From positions 1-64,000 of the forward strand of contig NZ_JBCDMW010000029.1 in the NCBI RefSeq assembly GCF_038433155.1: 64,000 nt of DNA, written 5' to 3'. Origin of the DNA: Luteococcus sp038433155. GTDB taxonomy: Bacteria > Actinomycetota > Actinomycetes > Propionibacteriales > Propionibacteriaceae. Of this stretch, positions 1 through 6,305 are shown piece after piece (position 1 is the first letter of the stretch; each line of letters opens with the position of its first letter). The position numbers were made by a program, and so were the translations under genes. The notes under the pieces were generated by a model that was given only the letters and a program-made list of their open reading frames with translations, was not told where the DNA came from and did no database searches.

Positions 1-92
1 GCGGTCGGCTGGCGCCACCAGGCCCGGTGACAACACCCCCCGGATCATGCGTACGACAGGGGCACAGAGTCATGCCGGGCCCGGCGACCGTA

Positions 93-109
93 ACCCCGCC
101 CTACGGGGT
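93..109 (-). terminator. Small hairpin downstream of pcaD
   Basis: A 6-bp stem (ACCCCG/CGGGGT) lies just past the pcaD stop. It has no T-run, so its role as a terminator of the cat operon is only a guess. Nothing else is recognisable in bases 1-137. Confidence 0.25.
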
Positions 110-137
110 CACCAGCAAGGTAACGGGGTGGCGGCGC

Positions 138-917
138 TCAGCCGACGTGATCCAGCAGGGCGGCCGCCGTCTCCCGCGGGGCCTCCAACGGCGCCAGGTG
201 CCCGACGCCCTCCAGCACCCGGAAGCTGCCCCGGCCCACCCGCTGCGCCAGCCGACGCATGGCCTCCGGCGGGCTCACGGGGTCATCCGCACCGGCCAGG
301 CACAGCACCGGCGGGGTGATTCCGGGCAAGAGGTCTGCGATGTCGTAGTCGGCCAAGGCCTCGCACAGCCGGGCGTAGCTCTCCACGTCCACATTCGCCA
401 GGTCCGTCAGGGCCTCCTGGCGACGATTCTCGGGCCAGGCTGCCGCCCGGGAACCGAACCAGCGGGCGGGGGTCCCCGCCAGCACCGGGCCGATCCCCTC
501 GCGTCGCACCAGGGCGGCGCGTTCCAGCCAGGCCTGGGGACCGCCGAAGGCCGAGCCGCTGCACAGCGCCGCCGAGGTGGCCACCCGCTCCGGGTGGTGC
601 AGGGCCAGCAGCAGGGCCACGGCCCCGCCAATCGAGTCACCCGCCACGTGGAACTGCTGACCGGCGCCCAGCTGGGCGTCGACGGCCGTCAGCACCGCCT
701 CGGCCAGCTGCGGCAGGGTGAGCGGATGATGATGGGCCGGGGCCCCGCCGTGGCCGGGAAGATCCCAGGCCACGACGTGGTGCCCCGACAGGAGCTGGGC
801 CGCCCCGCCCCACAGGCGTCGACCCGAGGTGCCCATCGAGGGGCCGAGCAGCAGCAGTGGCTGCTCGGCGTCCCCGGCGAGCGGGGTCAGGCGGATCTGG
901 GGGTGGGGCGTGCCCAT
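138..917 (-). CDS. pcaD: 3-oxoadipate enol-lactonase (alpha/beta hydrolase)
   Basis: Alpha/beta-hydrolase of 259 residues, the usual PcaD length. It hydrolyses 3-oxoadipate enol-lactone to 3-oxoadipate in the cytosol, the step after CatC. The nucleophile elbow is GDSIGG with Ser95. The acid is in LAGADDP and the histidine in VEGVGHL near the C-terminus. The start at 917 is chosen because AAGGAG lies 5 bases upstream; the frame stays open further upstream but has no other good start. The gene begins 2 bases after the catC stop, as the last gene of lysR-catB-catA-catC-pcaD. Assignment to PcaD rather than another small hydrolase rests partly on this context. Confidence 0.88.
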   Translation of the reverse strand: MGTPHPQIRLTPLAGDAEQPLLLLGPSMGTSGRRLWGGAAQLLSGHHVVAWDLPGHGGAPAHHHPLTLPQLAEAVLTAVDAQLGAGQQFHVAGDSIGGAVALLLALHHPERVATSAALCSGSAFGGPQAWLERAALVRREGIGPVLAGTPARWFGSRAAAWPENRRQEALTDLANVDVESYARLCEALADYDIADLLPGITPPVLCLAGADDPVSPPEAMRRLAQRVGRGSFRVLEGVGHLAPLEAPRETAAALLDHVG

Positions 918-919
918 GG

Positions 920-1201
920 TCACTCCTTGATGTCGGACGGATGCTTGGCGAGCGGGGTGACCTCGATGTCCATGTACTTGAACAGCGGGAGCCCCCACAG
1001 GATCTCGTGCAGCCGGTCATTCGACGCGACGTCGAAGACCGAGTAGTTCGAGTACTGGCCGGGAATCCGCCAGATCTCGGGCCACTCCCCGTCACGCTGG
1101 AGCTGCTGCGAGTACGCCTTCTCCTTCGCGATGGTCTCGTCGCGCAGCTGCGGGTCGAGGTCGAGAGGGATGTTGACGTCCATCTTCACCAGGTAGAGCA
1201 T
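920..1201 (-). CDS. catC: Muconolactone delta-isomerase
   Basis: Protein of 93 residues, normal for CatC (about 92-96). It isomerises muconolactone to 3-oxoadipate enol-lactone in the catechol ortho-cleavage pathway. The N-terminus MLYLVKMDVNIP and the WRIPGQYSNYSVFDV segment are family signatures. CatC proteins form ring-shaped decamers. The ATG shares one base with the catA stop (TGATG), so translation is probably coupled to catA. Confidence 0.95.
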   Translation of the reverse strand: MLYLVKMDVNIPLDLDPQLRDETIAKEKAYSQQLQRDGEWPEIWRIPGQYSNYSVFDVASNDRLHEILWGLPLFKYMDIEVTPLAKHPSDIKE

Positions 1202-2070
1202 CAGGCATCAGCCTTGTCCAGCACGAAGCCGTACTCGACGGTGGAGGTGCCATTGCCCTGGTCCTTCGGGTCCAGGATCAGCTCGGGCTTCACGGCCGAG
1301 GCGATGTCGTCGTCATTGTGCTCGTCGCCCGGGAAGTAGAGCTGCGCGGTGAGCAGCTGGTGGCCGGGGGCGGAGACCTTGACGTGCAGGTGGGCCGGAC
1401 GCCAGGCGTGCCAACCCGCGGCGGCGATCAGCTTGCCGCAGGCGCCGTCGGTGGGGATCTGGTACGGCGACGGCTGGATGGTGTTGATGGTGAAGGTGCC
1501 GTCGGCGTTCACCGGGAAGGTGCCGCGCAGGTTCCACTCGGGCTGGCCGGGGGCGAACTGGGAGTAGAAGCCCAGGTCATCGGCGTGCCACAGCTCGATC
1601 TTGGCGCCCTCCATCGGCTTGCCGTCGGTGTCCAGCACGGTGCCGGTCCACTGCAGCTTCTGGCCGGGCTCGTCGTCGCGCATCGGGATCTGGCCGTCGG
1701 CGCAGACGGGGGAGTTGGGCACGTAGTAGGGGCCCTCGATGGTGCCCTTGCTGCCCTTGCGGTCCTTGGTGGCAACCTCCTCGACGATGTGCTCCACCCA
1801 GACGTCCAGGAAGAGCGGCCACTCGCCGTCCAGACCCACCTGGATCAGCCATGCCTTCAGGGCGTTGTACTCGTCGTAGGTGACGTCCTCTTCGCGGATG
1901 GTCTTCTCGATCTCGCCGAGGATGCGCTTGGCGAGCATGTCGACGCGCTCCTTGGGGGTGTCCTTCACGGCGTCGAAGGCGGCGGCCTTGTCGCGCTCGA
2001 AGTTCGCGGTGGCGCCGGCACCGGCCTGGGCAGCGGTGCCCTTGCTCTCTTCTTCCAGGTACTGCGACAT
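1201..2070 (-). CDS. catA: Catechol 1,2-dioxygenase
   Basis: Intradiol ring-cleavage dioxygenase of 289 residues that converts catechol to cis,cis-muconate using non-haem Fe(III). An N-terminal helical dimerisation domain precedes the beta-sandwich catalytic domain. The iron-ligand tyrosines lie in EGPYYVP and around SPYQIPTDG, and the two histidines are in RPAHLHV. The start at 2070 is preferred over the upstream in-frame ATG at 2094 because GAAAGGA lies about 7 bases before it. It lies 63 bases downstream of catB and overlaps catC by one base. Confidence 0.95.
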   Translation of the reverse strand: MSQYLEEESKGTAAQAGAGATANFERDKAAAFDAVKDTPKERVDMLAKRILGEIEKTIREEDVTYDEYNALKAWLIQVGLDGEWPLFLDVWVEHIVEEVATKDRKGSKGTIEGPYYVPNSPVCADGQIPMRDDEPGQKLQWTGTVLDTDGKPMEGAKIELWHADDLGFYSQFAPGQPEWNLRGTFPVNADGTFTINTIQPSPYQIPTDGACGKLIAAAGWHAWRPAHLHVKVSAPGHQLLTAQLYFPGDEHNDDDIASAVKPELILDPKDQGNGTSTVEYGFVLDKADA

Positions 2071-2133
2071 TGCGGTGTCCTTTCGGTTGTGCACCCGCCA
2101 ACGGTCGTGGCGGAGCGATCTTGGGGGGTGGGG

Positions 2134-3240
2134 TCAGCCGTCCGTGCGGTAGTGGCGCAGCTTGTCGGCGTCGATCTCGACGCCGAGGCCGGGCCCGGGA
2201 CGCACGGACAGTTCCCCGTCCTGGATGACGAGCGGCTCGGTGAGCAGGTCGTCGCTCATGTCCAGGAAGTTGGAGAGCTCACCGGCATGACGGCTGGTGA
2301 GCCGGTGGGCGGCACCGAAGACGACGGTGCACAGGCTGCCCAGCTGGGTGTCGATCTGGTTGCCCATCACCACCTCGACGCCCAGCCCCTCGGCCAGGTG
2401 CAGGGTGCGCTGGCTGGTGGTGAAACCGGTGCGGGCGGTCTTGATGGAGATGGCGGTGGCCGATCCGCCCAGCAGCTCGCGGGTCACCTCCGCCGGCGTG
2501 GTGGCCGACTCGTCGGCGATGTAGGGCACCTCGATCTGGGAGACCAGCCAGCGCCGGCCCAGCACGTCGTCGGCCGGGTTGAGCTCCTCGGCGAACGCCA
2601 GGTCCAGGCCGGCCATCTGGCGCCAGGCCCGGGCGGACTCGGCGGCGCTCCAGCCGCGGTTGCCGTCGACGTAGAGGGTGGCGGTGTCGCCGAAGTGCTC
2701 CCGCAGCGCCTGCACGACGGCGACGTCCAGCTCGACGGGATGGCGGCCCACCTTCACCTTGAAGGTGGTGATGCCGTACTGGTCACGCATCCGCTGTGCC
2801 TCGTCGACCATCTTGGCGGGATCGTCGAAGCCGAGCATGTGGCTCACCCGCATCCGGTCGCTGTAGCCGCCCAGCAGGTCGGTCACCGACGTCTGCAGGG
2901 TGCGGCCCAGGGCATCCCAGACCGCCATGTCGATGGACGACTTCGCGGCCGGGTTGCCGACGGTGCGCTCCATCACGGCGGCCATCTGCTCCCGCGCGGT
3001 CAGCTCCATGCCCACCAGCGCCGGGGCGAAGATCTTGGTGATGACGGCCACGACGCCGTCCTGGGTCTCGCCATAGGTGAAGGGGCGGGGCACCGCGTCG
3101 GCGGTGCCGACGACGCCGTCGCTGGTGTGCACCCGGACCAGGACGTGCTCGGCCGCGTGCACCTCACCGGAGGCGAACTTCAGCGGCTTGCGGTAGGGGA
3201 TGGCATAGGGAATCGCCTCGATGGCGGTGATGGTGGTCAT
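2134..3240 (-). CDS. catB: Muconate cycloisomerase
   Basis: Enolase-superfamily enzyme of 368 residues that lactonises cis,cis-muconate to muconolactone. Visible signatures are the N-terminal capping domain, the catalytic KxK in FKVKVGR, metal ligands in LYVDGNRG, AEELNP and IADES, and a distal lysine in ISIKTARTG. AAGGAGGA precedes the ATG at 3240. That ATG overlaps the stop of the upstream LysR gene by 4 bases (ATGA), which is unusual because cat operons usually keep the regulator divergent. Chloromuconate cycloisomerase is a less likely alternative, since no chlorocatechol genes are present. Confidence 0.93.
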   Translation of the reverse strand: MTTITAIEAIPYAIPYRKPLKFASGEVHAAEHVLVRVHTSDGVVGTADAVPRPFTYGETQDGVVAVITKIFAPALVGMELTAREQMAAVMERTVGNPAAKSSIDMAVWDALGRTLQTSVTDLLGGYSDRMRVSHMLGFDDPAKMVDEAQRMRDQYGITTFKVKVGRHPVELDVAVVQALREHFGDTATLYVDGNRGWSAAESARAWRQMAGLDLAFAEELNPADDVLGRRWLVSQIEVPYIADESATTPAEVTRELLGGSATAISIKTARTGFTTSQRTLHLAEGLGVEVVMGNQIDTQLGSLCTVVFGAAHRLTSRHAGELSNFLDMSDDLLTEPLVIQDGELSVRPGPGLGVEIDADKLRHYRTDG

Positions 3241-4145
3241 GCGTCCTCCTTGACTCTCGGGTGCGCCTCGGCCCGCAGGGACTCCAGGGCATCCAGGGCC
3301 CGGGCCAGCAGCGGCGAGGGGTCGTCGGCCCGCACCGCCAACGACAGGTCGACGCTCGCCGTGTCCGGCAGCTCCCGGATCACGACGCCGCGGGGTTGGA
3401 TGGCCCGCGCCGAATCGGGGACCAGCGCGATCCCCAGCCCGGCCGAGACCAGGGCCAGCAGGGCCGCCGTGCCGGGGGCGCGGTGGGCGACGCGGGGGGC
3501 GAAGTCCGCCCGACGGCAACTGGCCAGCACGGCCTCGTTGACGGTGGACATCTCCGCCGAGTAGGTGATGAAGGGCTCGGCCCGCAGGTCCGCCATGCCC
3601 AATGCGGGCTCGGGCACCAGCCGGTGGTCATGCGGCAGCGCCAGCAGCAGCCGCTCCTGGGCGATGCTGCGGGTCAGGATGTTCGGCTCCGAGACCGGGC
3701 CCCGCAGGACGCCCAGGTCCAGCCGGCCGTCCAGCAGCGCCTGCAGCTGGCGGGGGGTCAGCATGTCGGCGTGCACGTCCAGGGTGACCTCGGGCAGGGC
3801 GGCGCGCACCATCCGCGCCACCAGGGGGAGCTGGCTGTAGGCGCTGGTGCCGGTGAACCCGATCCGCAGCAGGCCCTGGCTGCCCTCGGAGATGTTGCGG
3901 GCGCGCTCCACGCTGCGGTCAAGGTCGGCCAGCAGCCGTCGGACGTCGGAGTGGAAGCTCTCCCCGGCGGCGGTCAGGCACACCTGCCGGGTGGTGCGGG
4001 TGAACAGGGCCACGCCGAGCTCCGACTCGAGCCGACGGATCGACTGGCTCAGGGCCGGCTGGGCCAGGTGCAGCCGCTCAGCGGCCCGGCCGAAGTGGCA
4101 GGTTCCCGCCACGGCGTCGAAGTACTGCAGCTGTCGCAACTCCAT
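3237..4145 (-). CDS. LysR-family regulator of the cat/ben genes
   Basis: LysR-type regulator of 302 residues. The N-terminal winged helix (about residues 1-60, MELRQLQYF then AAERLHLAQPALSQSIRRLE) is followed by a type-2 periplasmic-binding-like effector domain. The likely co-inducer is cis,cis-muconate or benzoate, inferred from position only. AGGAGGTGA lies before the ATG at 4145. The gene heads the cat operon through an ATGA overlap with catB and is divergent from benA, so it could control both from the 4146-4390 interval. It acts like CatR, but I leave the symbol blank. Confidence 0.87.
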   Translation of the reverse strand: MELRQLQYFDAVAGTCHFGRAAERLHLAQPALSQSIRRLESELGVALFTRTTRQVCLTAAGESFHSDVRRLLADLDRSVERARNISEGSQGLLRIGFTGTSAYSQLPLVARMVRAALPEVTLDVHADMLTPRQLQALLDGRLDLGVLRGPVSEPNILTRSIAQERLLLALPHDHRLVPEPALGMADLRAEPFITYSAEMSTVNEAVLASCRRADFAPRVAHRAPGTAALLALVSAGLGIALVPDSARAIQPRGVVIRELPDTASVDLSLAVRADDPSPLLARALDALESLRAEAHPRVKEDA

Positions 4146-4222
4146 GGGGTCACCTCCTGTGGCTGTCGGTCGCCTGCTGGATAGCGGTGCGGCGTCGGTG
4201 CCGCTGGGTCGACCTGGGGTCC

Positions 4223-4228
4223 ACGCTA
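4223..4228 (-). promoter_or_regulatory. -10 box of the lysR-cat operon
   Basis: On the minus strand this reads TAGCGT, about 77 bases before the lysR start. A TTGTGT element lies 18 bases upstream of it. The pairing is plausible but not proven. Confidence 0.4.
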
Positions 4229-4273
4229 GGGCCCGATGATCCATTGACACAAGGATCAATTTGAGAGCTATTC

Positions 4274-4288
4274 ATAACTCAAAAGTAT
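4274..4288. promoter_or_regulatory. Candidate LysR operator between lysR-cat and benA
   Basis: ATAACTCAAAAGTAT is an imperfect ATA(A)C...GTAT dyad containing T-N11-A (4275 to 4287), the LysR-type box. It lies in the AT-rich part of the divergent interval, so one bound regulator could serve both operons. The match rests on sequence only. Confidence 0.5.
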
Positions 4289-4390
4289 CAAAGTGGACTG
4301 GGGTCCCCCTAGGCATTTGCCGGTGTGACCACCCCCATGAGCCGTGGTGGACTTGCCGACCATGACCCCCCAATGCTGTGGAGGAAGACG

Positions 4391-5791
4391 ATGAGCGACA
4401 CGCTGGCACGTATCACCAAGACCCTGGACACCGCCCTGGTGGAGGATCCGGCCGCTGGCCTGTACCGGGCCAACCGCGCGATCTTCACCGACGAGGAGAT
4501 CTTCGAGCTGGAGATGAAGCACATCTTCGAGGGCAACTGGATCTACCTGGCCCACGAGAGCCAACTGCCCGAGCCCGGTGACTACCTCACCACCTACATC
4601 GGCCGGCAGCCGGTGGTGATCACCCGGGATAATGCGGGTGGGATGCACTGTCTGATCAATGCCTGCGCCCACCGCGGCGCCATGATCTGCCGTCGTAAGA
4701 CGGACAACCGCAAGACCCTGACCTGCCCCTTCCACGGCTGGACCTTCCGCAATGACGGCACCCTGCTCAAAGTCAAGGACCCCGACGGCGCCGGCTACCC
4801 GTCGAACTTCGACACCGACGGTTCGCACGACATGACCAAGGTGGCCCGCTTCGAGAACTACCGCGGATTCCTGTTCGGCAGCCTGAATCCCGACGTCCCC
4901 TCGCTGGCGGAGCACCTGGGCGATGCCACCAAGGTGATCGACATGCTCGTCGACCAGTCCCCGGAGGGCCTGGAGGTGCTGCGCGGCTCGTCGACCTACA
5001 CCTACGACGGCAACTGGAAGGTGCAGGCCGAGAACGGCGCCGACGGTTACCACGTCACTGCCACCCACTGGAACTATGCCGCCACCACCTCGCGTCGCGG
5101 CACCGGCGAGAGCGCCAATGACACCAAGACCCTGGACGCCGGCCAGTGGGGCAAGTCCGGCGGCGGCTACTGGAGCTACCCGAACGGCCACCTGTGCCTG
5201 TGGACCTGGGCGGGCAATCCCGCCGACCGGCCGCTGTGGGACCGGATGGAGCAGCTCAAACAGGAGTTCGGCGAGGCCAAGGGCGAGTTCATGGTCAAGG
5301 GCTCCCGCAACCTGTGCCTGTACCCGAATGTCTACCTGATGGACCAGTTCAGCACCCAGATCCGCCACTTCCGGCCGATCGCCCCGGACAAGACCGAGGT
5401 CACCATCTACTGCATCGCGCCCAAGGGGGAGAGCGACGAGGCCCGGGCTTGGCGAATCCGCCAGTACGAGGACTTCTTCAACGCCTCCGGCATGGCCACC
5501 CCGGATGACCTGGAGGAGTTCCGCAGCTGCCAGCTCACCTACCAGGCCAGTGCCGCCCCGTGGAATGACATGAGCCGCGGTGCCGAACACTGGCTGACCG
5601 GCCCCGACGAGGTGGCCACCAGCCTGGGCATGGACGGCGTGATCTCCGCCGGCGTGAAGAACGAGGACGAGGGGCTCTACCCCGTGCAGCACGGCTACTG
5701 GCTGCAGACCATGCGCAAGGCCGTGGAGCGCGAGGCCGCGGTGCATGACTACCAGAACAAGCGTGGCACCACGTCGGGCAAGGAGGCCTGA
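4391..5791 (+). CDS. benA: Benzoate 1,2-dioxygenase, large (alpha) subunit
   Basis: Rieske non-haem iron oxygenase alpha subunit of 466 residues. It dihydroxylates benzoate to the 1,2-cis-diol carboxylate with electrons from BenC. The Rieske cluster ligands are C92-x-H94 and C112-x2-H115. The mononuclear iron site is in NGADGYHVTATH (H-x4-H), with a later aspartate expected. The start at 4391 follows GGAGGA; an in-frame ATG at 4325 has no ribosome site. benB begins 2 bases after the stop. Toluate or anthranilate dioxygenase are close relatives, but the complete catechol pathway alongside favours benzoate. Confidence 0.93.
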   Translation: MSDTLARITKTLDTALVEDPAAGLYRANRAIFTDEEIFELEMKHIFEGNWIYLAHESQLPEPGDYLTTYIGRQPVVITRDNAGGMHCLINACAHRGAMICRRKTDNRKTLTCPFHGWTFRNDGTLLKVKDPDGAGYPSNFDTDGSHDMTKVARFENYRGFLFGSLNPDVPSLAEHLGDATKVIDMLVDQSPEGLEVLRGSSTYTYDGNWKVQAENGADGYHVTATHWNYAATTSRRGTGESANDTKTLDAGQWGKSGGGYWSYPNGHLCLWTWAGNPADRPLWDRMEQLKQEFGEAKGEFMVKGSRNLCLYPNVYLMDQFSTQIRHFRPIAPDKTEVTIYCIAPKGESDEARAWRIRQYEDFFNASGMATPDDLEEFRSCQLTYQASAAPWNDMSRGAEHWLTGPDEVATSLGMDGVISAGVKNEDEGLYPVQHGYWLQTMRKAVEREAAVHDYQNKRGTTSGKEA

Positions 5792-5793
5792 GC

Positions 5794-6294
5794 ATGAGCG
5801 AGAAGACCATCACCCATCACGAGATCGAGCAGTTCCTCTACCGGGAGGCCCGCCACCTGGATGACCGCGAGTTCGAGAAGTGGCTGGAATGCTATGCCGA
5901 CGACGTCGTCTTCTGGATGCCGGCCTGGGATGACCGGGACCTGCTGACCGAGGACCCGCAGCGGGAGATGAGCCTGATCTACTACTCCAACAAGGGCGGG
6001 CTGGAGGACCGGGTCTTCCGGATCCGCACGGAACGCTCGTCGGCCACCTCCATCCCGGAGCCCCGGACCAACCACTACATCGCCAATGTGGAGGTGATCG
6101 AGCGCCGCGGTGACCTGGTGGACGTCCGCTTCAACTGGCACACCATGTACTACCGCTACAACACCGTCGACCCCTACTACGGCACGTCCTTCTACACCAT
6201 CGACTTCTCCGGCGACGGTCCGCTGATCCGGCGCAAGACGGTGGTGCTGAAGAACGACTACATCCACCATGTGGTCGACGTGTACCACGTCTGA
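5794..6294 (+). CDS. benB: Benzoate 1,2-dioxygenase, small (beta) subunit
   Basis: Ring-hydroxylating dioxygenase beta subunit of 166 residues with the SnoaL/NTF2-like cone fold. It supports the alpha3beta3 hexamer and carries no redox centre. The ...FLYREARHLDDREFEKWLECY... start and HTMYYRYNTVDPYYG segment are family hallmarks. It starts 2 bases after benA and ends 11 bases before the benC fusion, so all three are one transcript. Confidence 0.93.
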   Translation: MSEKTITHHEIEQFLYREARHLDDREFEKWLECYADDVVFWMPAWDDRDLLTEDPQREMSLIYYSNKGGLEDRVFRIRTERSSATSIPEPRTNHYIANVEVIERRGDLVDVRFNWHTMYYRYNTVDPYYGTSFYTIDFSGDGPLIRRKTVVLKNDYIHHVVDVYHV

Positions 6295-6305
6295 GCGGGG
6301 GAGCC

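Noticed and set aside
1318..3564. A 748-codon open frame on the plus strand over catA-catB
   Set aside because: It is the antisense of catA and catB, which have family motifs and ribosome sites. GC-rich third positions leave such frames open.
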